DNA of 42,390 nt from Candidatus Finniella inopinata (GCA_945877185.1 CAMCRD010000006.1:1-42390); one strand, 5' to 3'. Shown: positions 26,168-34,609, counted from the first letter of the stretch. Numbers and translations: made by a program. The notes: generated from the sequence alone by a model not told the origin.

Positions 26168-26281
26168 CCTTCGCCTTTTGATCCATGGCGTCGTCAAAAA
26201 TTTATTCGTGATCCTCATGTACCCTCACGTACACTCCGGTCACTCACAAATTTTTTCCTAGCCCTGAACCAAAATTCTTGG
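26168..26281. repeat. Imperfect palindromic element inside the isc operon
   Basis: The two halves of 26168-26281 are inverted copies of one another with scattered mismatches. AAAAATTTATTCGTGATC in the left half faces AAATTTGTGAGTGACC read from the right half. TTTTGATCCATGGCG faces TTTTGGTTCAGGGC, and the centre is GTAC-CCTCAC-GTAC. The RNA would form a hairpin of more than 100 nt between the second desulfurase gene and iscS. It is different in sequence from the palindromes at 1269 and 28772. I take it for a dispersed intergenic repeat that may also modulate expression across the operon. Confidence 0.65.
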
Positions 26282-26294
26282 TTTCGAAAGGAGT

Positions 26295-27386
26295 CTATTG
26301 TGAAGACACATGAGCACGCTCATAAATATCCATCCAAACTTCTAAAAATCGATCAATTACATCCATCTGGCTCGTTGGCCCTAAGCTAACCCGAAGGGAA
26401 CAATCCGCAAGCTCTCCTGGTACGCCCATCGCCTTTAAAACCTTCGAAGACTTTACCTTTCCTGATGCACAAGCAGCACCGGCTGACACCGCAATCCCGG
26501 CCAAATCAAAATTCATAACTTGCGTTGCACTCTTAACACCCTTCATGACCAAAACAGCCGTATTCGGCAACCTGTGTGCTTCTTGAACCAAAAACAAGGC
26601 ATCCGGACACAGGGCCTTCAGACGCGTCTCAAGTGTATCTCGTACTTGCTCAATAGCGACCCAATCTTGATCCTTCACAACCTTCAAAGCCGCAGCAAAC
26701 CCAACAATGCCCAGGAAATTTTCTGTTCCTGAACGAAAAGATCGTTCCTGCCCCCCCCCGCGCAATTGAGGCTTTACAGGAATATCCGTTTGCATCACCA
26801 AAGCGCCCACCCCCTGGGGGCCACCCAACTTATGGGCTGAAAGAGAAATCAGATCGATCCCTTCCCAAGAAAATGGGAGACGCCCAATCGCCTGAACGGC
26901 ATCACAATGAACAAAAGCACCATACTGCTTTGCAAGGTTAACGACTTGTTCAAGCGGCTGAATCACGCCCGTTTCATTATTTGCGGCCATCACACTAACA
27001 AGAACTGGTGCATTTCCCTTTTTCAATAAAGCCTCTAAGGCAGTTAAGTCGAGGATCCCTCGCGCATCAACCGGGCACACGAGTCGATCGGGACGCGCTT
27101 GATCAACAGAATCGTGTTCAACAGCAGAAACAATAATTCGGCCCTCAAAACCACAAAGCGCTAGATGGTTCGCTTCCGTCGCGCCGCTGGTAAAGATGAC
27201 GCTTGAGGAGCTTGTTTTAAAAAAATCAGCCACTTCTTGACGCGCTTGTTCAATTTTCTGCCGAACCTGACGCCCAAATTGATGGACCGAAGACCCATTA
27301 CCGACCCACTCCATCGCTTCAAGCATCGCTTGTTTAGCTTCCCTGCATAAGGGTGCTGTCGCATTATAATCGAGATATAGGCTCAT
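26295..27386 (-). CDS. Second cysteine desulfurase (NifS/IscS-like)
   Basis: 363 residues, about 40 shorter than IscS. The PLP lysine is K186 (SLSAHKLGGPQG), and the catalytic loop keeps C306 in VSAGAACASGKVKSSKVL, so it should be active. The start overlaps the iscR stop (ATGA). A tandem pair of desulfurases after iscR is also known from Rickettsiales, where one is annotated spl1. The partner that receives its sulfur is not known. It may be specialised, for example for a low-sulfur condition, or act together with IscS. Confidence 0.9.
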   Translation of the reverse strand: MSLYLDYNATAPLCREAKQAMLEAMEWVGNGSSVHQFGRQVRQKIEQARQEVADFFKTSSSSVIFTSGATEANHLALCGFEGRIIVSAVEHDSVDQARPDRLVCPVDARGILDLTALEALLKKGNAPVLVSVMAANNETGVIQPLEQVVNLAKQYGAFVHCDAVQAIGRLPFSWEGIDLISLSAHKLGGPQGVGALVMQTDIPVKPQLRGGGQERSFRSGTENFLGIVGFAAALKVVKDQDWVAIEQVRDTLETRLKALCPDALFLVQEAHRLPNTAVLVMKGVKSATQVMNFDLAGIAVSAGAACASGKVKSSKVLKAMGVPGELADCSLRVSLGPTSQMDVIDRFLEVWMDIYERAHVSSQ

Positions 27387-27871
27387 ACGACGACCCGGTT
27401 TGTGCCATACTGTTTAAAAGGGGCCGGATCCATAAAAACGCCGAAACGGCCCATTCCCGCAATCCGCTTTTCACAAACATCCGCAAGGGTCACGCGGGCA
27501 AGAAACAACTGAACGACGGCCCCAAGTTCATCCCATAAATCGTGGGTCAAACACTGCTCGCCCGTTATTCGGCACCCAATCTTCGACTCATGGTCACAGC
27601 GCGTCGCCTTCAAAGGGGTATCAACCGCTGCAATAATATCTATAATTCTCACATCACCGGTTTTATGGGCGAGCATATACCCCCCCAGAGCGCCACGGAT
27701 ACTCTTGACCAAGCCCGCTTTACGTAATTTTCCAAAAAGCTGTTCCAAGTAAGCCAAAGGGAGCTCCTGACGACCTGAAATTGCCGCAAGCGACACAGGC
27801 CCAGAGCCTTCTTCCAGGGCTAAATCAACCATCGCTGTTACCGCATATCGTGCTTTTGTGCTTAAACGCAT
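27383..27871 (-). CDS. iscR: Rrf2-family Fe-S sensing repressor
   Basis: 162 residues from the ATG at 27871 (GGAAG 7 nt upstream); the longer frame adds 12 residues not found in the family. The winged HTH is at 1-65 (MRLSTKARYAVTAMVDLAL; LPLAYLEQLFGKLRKAGLV; SIRGALGGYML). The cluster ligands are C92, C100 and C107, spaced x7/x6 rather than the x5/x5 of E. coli, with the following sequence LTHDLW conserved. It should repress this operon when carrying a [2Fe-2S] cluster. A matching operator lies in its own promoter. Confidence 0.92.
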   Translation of the reverse strand: MRLSTKARYAVTAMVDLALEEGSGPVSLAAISGRQELPLAYLEQLFGKLRKAGLVKSIRGALGGYMLAHKTGDVRIIDIIAAVDTPLKATRCDHESKIGCRITGEQCLTHDLWDELGAVVQLFLARVTLADVCEKRIAGMGRFGVFMDPAPFKQYGTNRVVV

Positions 27872-27976
27872 ACAATTTCTTCCGTTTTTCATAGCTGTTC
27901 GCAACAAGCCATGCTAGACTTCTTGCGACATCGCTTGCAAACGAGGCCAAATTTGGGATATCTCTTACTCAGATTA

Positions 27977-28009
27977 GGAATAGCTATTCCGACTAATTTA
28001 GTCAAGTAT
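27977..28009 (-). promoter_or_regulatory. isc promoter with IscR type-1 site
   Basis: Minus strand: ATACTTGACTAAATTAGTC (28009-27991) and the bases after it fit the type-1 IscR consensus ATASYYGACTRWWWYAGTCRRSTAT except near the end. The same DNA provides the -35 TTGACT (28005-28000). With a 17-nt spacer follows TATTCC (27982-27977) as -10. Repressor binding would block the polymerase, giving feedback control by Fe-S status. Confidence 0.8.
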
Positions 28010-28066
28010 TGTTTTCGATGATTATTTTTTAGCCAACTAAAATTATAAAGGGGAGGAGGAAACATT

Positions 28067-28729
28067 GTGTCAGAAGTAATTTTTAATGGTTCCGCAGGTC
28101 GGATCGAAGGACGCTATCATCAAACGCATCGGGATGGAGCTCCCATCGCCATCGTTTTACACCCCCATCCTCAATTGGGAGGAACCATGAACAATAAAGT
28201 GGTTTATGCCCTTTACCGCAGCTTTGCCGATCGCGGATTTAATACGTTACGGTTCAACTTTCGGGGCGTCGGTCGATCTGAGGGGACCTATGATAATGGT
28301 GAGGGAGAACTCAATGATGCTGCCTCTGCCCTGGATTGGCTTCAAGCCAACAATGTGAATGCGTCTGCAAGCTGGGTTGCCGGTTTTTCCTTTGGCGCTT
28401 GGATTGGCATGCAACTCTTAATGCGTCGCCCTGAACTGGAAGGGTTTGTCTCCATCAGTCCTCCAGCAGATCGCTATGATTTCAACTTCTTGGCTCCGTG
28501 CCCCGTCCCGGGATTAATTTTGCAAGGGGGAAAAGACGATATCGTCCCCCATGCCTCTGTTGCCAGCTTGGTGAGTAAACTGCAACTCCAACGCGGAATT
28601 AACATTGACTATCGAACAGTTCCTGCCGCTGACCATTTCTTTGGGGGTCAACTGGCTGAACTTCGCACCCATGTAGAAGATTATTTGTCCAAGAATCTTT
28701 TGCGCAGCAGCCTTGCTGTTAACCAGTGA
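28067..28729 (+). CDS. Alpha/beta hydrolase (COG2945-like)
   Basis: 220 residues from a GTG with a strong GGGAGGAGG upstream. The fold is an alpha/beta hydrolase. The oxyanion part is HPHPQLGGTMNNKVV, the nucleophile is S108 in AGFSFGAW, the acid lies in QGGKDDIVPH (about 156), and the histidine in AADHFFGG (about 187). This small alphaproteobacterial family has no firmly known substrate. It is divergent from iscR and followed by a palindromic repeat that probably ends its transcript. No signal peptide is seen, so it is cytoplasmic. Confidence 0.85.
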   Translation: MSEVIFNGSAGRIEGRYHQTHRDGAPIAIVLHPHPQLGGTMNNKVVYALYRSFADRGFNTLRFNFRGVGRSEGTYDNGEGELNDAASALDWLQANNVNASASWVAGFSFGAWIGMQLLMRRPELEGFVSISPPADRYDFNFLAPCPVPGLILQGGKDDIVPHASVASLVSKLQLQRGINIDYRTVPAADHFFGGQLAELRTHVEDYLSKNLLRSSLAVNQ

Positions 28730-28771
28730 GGAGTAAAATGATGGAATACAATCCTCATAATCCATAGTTAC

Positions 28772-28889
28772 GTCATTGCGAGGAGTGAAGCGACGCGGCA
28801 ATCCATGTACTCAAAACTTCTTTCACCATAAATTATGCTAAAGAATTAAAATACATGGATTGCCGCGTCGCTTCACTCCTCGCAATGAC
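28772..28889. repeat. Dispersed intergenic palindrome, copy 2
   Basis: Arms 28772-28809 and 28852-28889 are perfect 38-nt inverted repeats around a 42-nt AT-rich loop. The arm begins GTCATTGCGAGGAGTGAAG and ends CAATCCATGTA. It shares the plan and the outer and inner arm sequences of the copy at 1269-1378. It lies between the convergent hydrolase and EamA transporter genes, a position where it could serve as a bidirectional terminator or a transcript-stabilising hairpin. Confidence 0.85.
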
Positions 28890-28952
28890 TAAACATACGA
28901 TTATTTAAATTAACACTCAACGATAGCCTGTCTCTCAAGGTTTCTAAACATC

Positions 28953-29867
28953 TCACCGCTCCACCCGCGTCAAACCATAGGTCGCCCCAATGATGATGAG
29001 ACTTCCCAAGATCACCCAAAGATTAGGGATTTCATCAAAAAAGATAAAACCCACCGGAATCGCAAAGCAGATGCGTGTATATTCAAAGGGCGCTAAAAAA
29101 GAAGGATTGGCGAACCTTAAGGCTGTTATGTTGCAAAACTGAGAAAGAACGCCAAAACCCCCAACAGCTATCAAAGCCATAAGGTCAGAAGACCCCGGTG
29201 TTTTCCATAAAATAAGGGCAACCAAACCTGCAATAAATGTGGTTGCCGTATTGGCATAAAGCATCAGCGTAAACGTACTTTCCGTGCGCGTGAGAAGCTT
29301 GACACAGATAATGGAGATAGCGGCAAAAAGGTTCGCCATAAGAGCTACCCATACACCAATGCTGATGCTCATTTCATGGGGTCTAACCGTCACAATCACT
29401 CCCACATACCCCAGAAGAATGAGGACCCATTTGGTAAGGCTGACATTATCCTTCAAAAGAAGCATGGCCAACACCGTTGTGAATAAAGGCCCCGTCATCC
29501 CAATGGATGTTGCCAAAGCCAGCGGTAAGTTCCGATAGGCGAAATAGGTACACCCCACCGTAATTCCTAAAGTGAGAACACGGATGAGGTGAAGAAGCGG
29601 CCTTGATGTCACAAAGCCCTTAACGCCTGCTTTAACAATAAAGGGACTGAAAAAAATTAAGCCAAAGAAATAGCGCATGAAAAGAACCATCACGCTATCA
29701 ACTTCCGGAGAAAGGGTCTTGGCAAATGCCATGGCGGTACTAAAACTAAAGGCCCACAGCAACATAAAGGTCGCCCCCACGAGTTTGGGGGGAAGCTTCC
29801 TCTTTAAAGTTTCTAAACGGCTTAAGGTCTCAACGGAACTTAAAGTTTCAGCACGGCTTTGATTCAT
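28953..29867 (-). CDS. EamA/DMT-family membrane transporter
   Basis: 304 residues from the ATG at 29867 (GGGAGA upstream; an in-frame TTG precedes). About ten membrane helices form two EamA repeats of five (about 32-165 and 175-300). The first repeat contains FMRYFFGLIFFSPF and NLPLALATSIGMTGPLFTTVLAMLLLKD. The second ends with FFDEIPNLWVILGSLIIIGATYGL. Members export or import metabolites such as amino acids or SAM. SAM uptake by an EamA protein is known from Rickettsia, but I cannot assign a substrate here. The N-terminal ETLSSVETLSRLETLKR is a short degenerate repeat. Confidence 0.85.
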   Translation of the reverse strand: MNQSRAETLSSVETLSRLETLKRKLPPKLVGATFMLLWAFSFSTAMAFAKTLSPEVDSVMVLFMRYFFGLIFFSPFIVKAGVKGFVTSRPLLHLIRVLTLGITVGCTYFAYRNLPLALATSIGMTGPLFTTVLAMLLLKDNVSLTKWVLILLGYVGVIVTVRPHEMSISIGVWVALMANLFAAISIICVKLLTRTESTFTLMLYANTATTFIAGLVALILWKTPGSSDLMALIAVGGFGVLSQFCNITALRFANPSFLAPFEYTRICFAIPVGFIFFDEIPNLWVILGSLIIIGATYGLTRVER

Positions 29868-30087
29868 CAAACAACTCTCCCTTTCTGTTTATATGGGAAG
29901 GGGTAGGAGAAAAACAATGGTGTTTCTGTGAATCCGTACTGAGAGGGCAAGAGAAAGATACACGCTTTTCTTGACGATATTAACTGATTTTGCAAATTGT
30001 ATACTAAGACTCTTGAAATGACGAAATACGTAACTTCCATAATTCATTAAGACAGGTTCTTAAATTTTCGGGAAAGCGCTCAAAACC

Positions 30088-30117
30088 TTGACAGTACCCC
30101 CCATAGTAGAGTAATAA
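30088..30117 (+). promoter_or_regulatory. Promoter of the F-box/Sel1-like effector gene
   Basis: TTGACA (30088-30093), an 18-nt spacer and TAATAA (30112-30117) form a good sigma-70-type promoter 38 nt before the start codon at 30155. TTGGAG lies about 10 nt before that ATG. The rest of the gap back to 29868 shows nothing distinctive. Confidence 0.6.
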
Positions 30118-30154
30118 GGAATCTCAAATAATTATATTTTGGAGTGTTTAAAAA

Positions 30155-33121
30155 ATGAGAACATCAAAAATTTTATTAACTATCGTTTTCATGTTAATTA
30201 GTTTTAAACATTCTACAATTGCTTCGGATGAAAGTGATCATTTTAAAAAAGTTGATAAAGCCATCCTCTGTAAAATTGCAGGGTTCCTCCCCATTCATGA
30301 CCTTACGAACTTAGAAGAAGTCTCCAAAGAATTTTCTGAATTCTTAGCCGATTCTTACCAATATACATCTCTTATAAACGATTGGCCTAAAGGTACCGGC
30401 TCTACTGCGAAAGAGAATTTTCTACGCTTAAAAAACACAACCCCTGAATATCAAGTCTACCTGGCAGATTTATGGCGGAATAATTTCCCTTTTCTCACAA
30501 ACGATGACTATCTAGGAAATGGCCTTCCTCTTACATTTTATTGGGGAAATTTTTTAACGGGCAATATTAAGGAGAAAATATACTTTATTTATGGTCTATA
30601 TTCCACCAATTTTGTCCCTATCGATCCTCAATATTCTGACAAAGCTATTTTGGGAAAATTTAAGATGACTATGAGCCAAGGAGCTGATCAAGCCTTCGGT
30701 ACCCTCCTCAACAAACCAAATTGTTTGGCATCTACACAAGCAGAAGCTCAGTTATGCTCATCTTTGATGGGGTATTCACGCCCAAATCCTCATTACGGAA
30801 ATGTGCGTACTGGACTGAATGCTGTAATCATGAATAATAACGCCAATCCATGGAATAAATCCACTGCCCAGCTCAAACGAGCTGTGATGGACCGCTTGGG
30901 GCAAGGGATTCCAGTGGTGGATCCGATCAAGGCGCGTGAAGGTTTGATCGCTGTGATCCATAATCCCGTTGCTCTTCCAGAAGATAAGGCAAGTGCCCGG
31001 GTAACGCTCGCTCAAATGATGCGCGTTGGGGAAGGCGAAAACCCTGACGCCGTAGGTGCATACAATTTATATGACGATGTGATGGAGGATAATGCAGCCT
31101 CCCCCCACAATAGAGCAACGGCTCGGCTGGCGACCGCTCAAATGATGCGCGTTGGAGAAGGCGTAGTCCTTAATTCGGTTGGAGCACGTGGCTTGTTTAA
31201 CGCTGTGAGGGCGGATAATGCAGCTTCTCCACAACAAAAAATAAGCGCTGCCTTGGCGTTAGCTCAAATGGACCGCTTTGGAGAAGGCGCAATTACTAAT
31301 CCAGCGAGTGCATGTAATACATTTATTGCTGTGATGCAAGACAATGCTGCCCTTCCACAAGATAAAGCAAGCGCTCAACTGGCGTTAGCTCAAATGATGC
31401 GCGTTGGGGAAAATGGCACCCATTTTGACCCTGGGACTGCATTTAATTTTTTCGATAGTGTGATGCAAAATAATGCCGCCCTCCCCCAAGATAAAGCAAG
31501 TGCCCAACTGGCACTCGCCCAAATAATGCGCGTCGGAGAAAATGGTGCCCCCTTTAACACTGTGACTGCATACAATTTTTTTATGGCAGTAGAGCAGAAC
31601 AATGCTGCTCTTCCCCAAGATAGGGCAAGTGCCCAACTGGCGTTAGCTCAAATGATGTGGGTAGGGGAAGGTGGAACTCCTTTTGACGCCAGAACAGCAT
31701 ACAATTACTTTATAACTGTAGAACAAAATAATGCTGCTCTCCTGCAAGATAGAACAATGGCTCGGGTGGCGTTAACCCAAATAATAAACCTTGAGGAAAG
31801 GATAACCCTTGACCTCTTTTACGCACGCAATCTCTTTATTACTGTGATGGAGGATAACGCGATCATTGACGGGATTAGGACAATGGCAAAGCTTAAGTTT
31901 TCTCAACTTAACTATTGGGGAGAAGGAATACAAAATCCCATCTGTGATGTTGCACGTAATCTTGTTTTATCCAAGTGTTCATTGGACGACAGAAAAATAT
32001 TATCTCAAGTTAGCAAGGGTTTTTATCAGATGATATACCCTACCCATAAGGCGGAATTTGAAGATCTTACACAAAAAAATAGAATCTGTGCCCAAGAAAT
32101 CAGCGACGTATACACTCAACGCCGAGATAATGTCATATCATTTGATCAACAAGAAGAAATTATTCTCCCCCTTTATGAAAAACAACACTCTCTATTGAAG
32201 CGCCTTATTTCATTTCCAGTTCAGAGCATTGTTAGTTTAGACAAATATATCGTACAAAAATATTGCCAAGTGTGTAATACATTGGGAAAATATGAAGACA
32301 GTTATCAAGGATTCATGGAGTTGGAAAACAGATTTCAAGTCACCTTAGAAAACATGCCTTACCCCCTTTTCCAAGACTATTTTACGACACTTACTCATTA
32401 TCCAAGTCATTTGCAAAATGGGGAATACGATCAAAAACTGCAGAATCTCGAAGCATTTTTGTATAATCAAAAAGAGCCTTTTGAGCCGACCCAGGATACG
32501 TCGAATGGTTACACTTTTCTGGCCCGTTTGTACAAGCATGAAAAAGAACCGGAGAAACTGGTTGCACTCTATAAAAACCACAATGAATTCATCCCCTTAT
32601 ACAGAAACATGAATGGGTATAAATATTTCAGGGAGGAGCCTTATGACATCTTTTATGCTTGCTTAGAGGCAGAAGAATTTGACTTAGCTGACGAACTTGT
32701 TAGCAAGACGGACGATATGGATGATTTTGCTCCCTTAGATCGCCTTCTTCCCAGTATTGGCAGAGGGAATTTAGAAGGATTCCAAGGGTATTTAAAGGAT
32801 TTAGAACAAACTCCGTCTTTTGACGACCAACCATCAGAACAATTAAATCCATCCCTTATCAAAGCAGCCGCTTGTTTAGCAGAAAAAAATGTTGATGGCG
32901 TCTATCAGATCCTTCAAGACGAATATCAACAACCTGATTGCAATCCTTTAGTTCCCATTCTGTTGACCTATTGGCATTCTAAATTTGGAGGGACTGAAGA
33001 TCATATTCAGCATTTAAAAGAACAGGTAAAGGTAACATCTGGCGCACCTTATGAAGAAATGCTGAAGACACATGATATACCGTTCTTGATTCTTGATCTT
33101 CTAACAAAGCACATCTCCTGA
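30155..33121 (+). CDS. Large secreted F-box / Sel1-like-repeat protein, putative host-directed effector
   Basis: 988 residues. A signal peptide is at 1-23 (cleavage near TIA-SDE). An F-box-like segment at about 33-70 reads DKAILCKIAGFLPIHDL. Nine repeats of 42-43 residues follow between about 218 and 595; each has the form NNAALPQDKASAQLALAQM-MRVGEG-x-AYNFF, close to degenerate Sel1/TPR-like repeats. A second F-box-like segment is at about 598-630 (LVLSKCSLDDRKILSQVSKGF). The C-terminal 350 residues are helical and perhaps TPR-like. The architecture suggests an exported adaptor that binds host SKP1 and a host protein; this is inference. The gene is flanked by non-coding DNA and stands alone. 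It shares the signal-peptide/F-box plan with the truncated gene at 132. Confidence 0.8.
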   Translation: MRTSKILLTIVFMLISFKHSTIASDESDHFKKVDKAILCKIAGFLPIHDLTNLEEVSKEFSEFLADSYQYTSLINDWPKGTGSTAKENFLRLKNTTPEYQVYLADLWRNNFPFLTNDDYLGNGLPLTFYWGNFLTGNIKEKIYFIYGLYSTNFVPIDPQYSDKAILGKFKMTMSQGADQAFGTLLNKPNCLASTQAEAQLCSSLMGYSRPNPHYGNVRTGLNAVIMNNNANPWNKSTAQLKRAVMDRLGQGIPVVDPIKAREGLIAVIHNPVALPEDKASARVTLAQMMRVGEGENPDAVGAYNLYDDVMEDNAASPHNRATARLATAQMMRVGEGVVLNSVGARGLFNAVRADNAASPQQKISAALALAQMDRFGEGAITNPASACNTFIAVMQDNAALPQDKASAQLALAQMMRVGENGTHFDPGTAFNFFDSVMQNNAALPQDKASAQLALAQIMRVGENGAPFNTVTAYNFFMAVEQNNAALPQDRASAQLALAQMMWVGEGGTPFDARTAYNYFITVEQNNAALLQDRTMARVALTQIINLEERITLDLFYARNLFITVMEDNAIIDGIRTMAKLKFSQLNYWGEGIQNPICDVARNLVLSKCSLDDRKILSQVSKGFYQMIYPTHKAEFEDLTQKNRICAQEISDVYTQRRDNVISFDQQEEIILPLYEKQHSLLKRLISFPVQSIVSLDKYIVQKYCQVCNTLGKYEDSYQGFMELENRFQVTLENMPYPLFQDYFTTLTHYPSHLQNGEYDQKLQNLEAFLYNQKEPFEPTQDTSNGYTFLARLYKHEKEPEKLVALYKNHNEFIPLYRNMNGYKYFREEPYDIFYACLEAEEFDLADELVSKTDDMDDFAPLDRLLPSIGRGNLEGFQGYLKDLEQTPSFDDQPSEQLNPSLIKAAACLAEKNVDGVYQILQDEYQQPDCNPLVPILLTYWHSKFGGTEDHIQHLKEQVKVTSGAPYEEMLKTHDIPFLILDLLTKHIS

Positions 33122-33170
33122 TGTGCCCTTGTAAAGAGAAGAGCAATATTAGCCGTATCTTAGCTGTAAC

Positions 33171-33212
33171 CAACTCAACCACTACTGCCTGAAGGCAGTA
33201 GTGGTTGAGTTG
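33171..33212 (+). terminator. Perfect 19-bp hairpin after the F-box/Sel1 gene
   Basis: Arms 33171-33189 (CAACTCAACCACTACTGCC) and 33194-33212 are exact inverted repeats around TGAA. The gene ends 50 nt upstream. No T-run follows on the plus strand, so it may not be a true intrinsic terminator; it could protect the transcript's 3' end or be a small repeat element. Confidence 0.55.
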
Positions 33213-33306
33213 AGGTTTAGAAAATATAGTACCCAACCATTTGATTTTAAACTTGAAAATAAACTTCAAGCCCTGTACGTCTCAAGCTAGGAATAACTCT
33301 TAAGTA

Positions 33307-33322
33307 TATAATACGTACCACA
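33307..33322 (+). promoter_or_regulatory. Possible leaderless promoter of dusB
   Basis: TATAAT at 33307-33312 is only 9 nt before the dusB ATG, and no Shine-Dalgarno is present. Transcription from this -10 would begin within about four bases of the start codon, giving a leaderless mRNA. A -35 element is not evident. Confidence 0.4.
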
Positions 33323-34296
33323 TGACCATTCAGATTGGGCCCATTTCTCTTTCTATGCCTGTGATCCTGGCTCCCATGTCGGGTATCACGGACATGCCTT
33401 TTCGACGCCTTGTGAAGAGCATGGGCGCTGGATTGGTTGTTTCTGAAATGATTGCCAGCCAAGCTATGATTCGGGAAACCCGTCAATCGATGCGCATGAT
33501 TCAAAAATCACCTGATGAATTTCCCATGGCAGTTCAGTTGGCCGGCTGTGAGCCCGATGTCATGGCGGAAGCAGCCAGGCTCAATGAAGATCTCGGTGCC
33601 CAAATCATTGATATTAATATGGGATGCCCTGTGAAAAAAGTGGTCAATGGCCACGCCGGATCTGCCTTGATGCGTGATGAAATTTTGGCGGGGCGTATTT
33701 TGGAAGCAACCGTAAAAGCTGTAAAGGTGCCCGTAACCCTTAAAATGCGCACCGGTTGGGATGACGCGCATCGCAATGCACCCCGCCTGGCCAAAATTGC
33801 TGAAGAGTCTGGCATTCAAATGCTCACTGTTCACGGACGCACCCGTTGTCAGCTTTATAATGGCTCAGCCGATTGGGGCTTCATTGCCCAAGTTAAAGAA
33901 GCCGTTCGTCTTCCTGTCATTGGAAATGGAGATGTTGTAACCTTTGAAGACGCCACAAATTTATTGCGACAAAGTGGGGCTGATGGGGTTATGATTGGAC
34001 GAGGCGCTTATGGTCGTCCTTGGTTTATCAACCAGGTTGGCCATTATTTGAAAACGGGGGAACGGCTTGCGGAGCCTTCTTTAGAAGATCAGCATCAAAT
34101 TATTTTAGGCCATCTTGAAGAAATATTGTCTCATTATGGCGAAAGTACAGGTGTAAAGATTGCTCGAAAACATATGGGGTGGTACAGTAAAGGTCTTAAG
34201 GAGTCAGCAGACTTCCGTGTTGCCATTAATCAAATGGAGACGGCAGCGACGATGAAGGCTTTAATTAATGAATTTTATCGTCCACTCTATACTTAA
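33322..34296 (+). CDS. dusB: tRNA-dihydrouridine synthase (DusB/NifR3 type)
   Basis: 324 residues, an FMN TIM-barrel. Motifs: [14 protein letters not shown] at 17-30, the catalytic C102 in [29 protein letters not shown], and [11 protein letters not shown] with [16 protein letters not shown] for the flavin phosphate. It reduces uridines in tRNA D-loops. It is the first gene of dusB-fis-ntrY-ntrX-trkA. In most alphaproteobacteria dusB (nifR3) is followed by ntrB-ntrC, while in enterics it is followed by fis. A -10 lies right before the ATG. Confidence 0.95.
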   Translation: MTIQIGPISLSMPVILAPMSGITDMPFRRLVKSMGAGLVVSEMIASQAMIRETRQSMRMIQKSPDEFPMAVQLAGCEPDVMAEAARLNEDLGAQIIDINMGCPVKKVVNGHAGSALMRDEILAGRILEATVKAVKVPVTLKMRTGWDDAHRNAPRLAKIAEESGIQMLTVHGRTRCQLYNGSADWGFIAQVKEAVRLPVIGNGDVVTFEDATNLLRQSGADGVMIGRGAYGRPWFINQVGHYLKTGERLAEPSLEDQHQIILGHLEEILSHYGESTGVKIARKHMGWYSKGLKESADFRVAINQMETAATMKALINEFYRPLYT

Positions 34297-34318
34297 TTTT
34301 GTAAGGTATTCAGGTTAA

Positions 34319-34603
34319 ATGTTACAGCAATTTCAAGGTAAAAATTCCCTCCTTTCTTCCAAAGCGGGTCTTTCTGGCGCTGTGGAATCTTTTTTAAAGA
34401 CTTATTTCGCTGCCCATGAAGGCGGGCTCCCAACAACGGGTCTTTATGATCGTGTGATGCAAGAGGTCGAGCGTCCTTTATTGCAAGCAACGTTAAAGGC
34501 TGTCATGGGAAATCAAAAGAAAGCTGCGGAAATTTTAGGAATTAACCGCAATACATTACGCAAGAAGCTTACTCAATTGGATATTGATTTGCGAGATTTA
34601 TAA
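34319..34603 (+). CDS. Fis-like DNA-binding protein derived from the NtrC C-terminal domain
   Basis: 94 residues, close to the 98 of enterobacterial Fis. The core LYDRVMQEVERPLLQATLK (42-60) and the HTH GNQKKAAEILGINRNTLRKKL (64-84) match both Fis and the C-terminal domain of alphaproteobacterial NtrC. No receiver or AAA+ domain is present, and there is no upstream frame that could encode one, since dusB ends 22 nt before. The gene occupies the ntrC place between dusB and ntrY, and ntrB is absent. It may act as a nucleoid or promoter-binding factor, or be an evolutionary remnant of NtrC. Intact start (CAGG upstream), intact HTH and good codon structure suggest it is functional. Confidence 0.85.
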   Translation: MLQQFQGKNSLLSSKAGLSGAVESFLKTYFAAHEGGLPTTGLYDRVMQEVERPLLQATLKAVMGNQKKAAEILGINRNTLRKKLTQLDIDLRDL

Positions 34604-34609
34604 CCACTG

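Noticed and set aside
31385-31636. Antisense frames over the effector repeats
   Set aside because: Their repetitive sequence mirrors the sense repeats; no start signal and no known motif.
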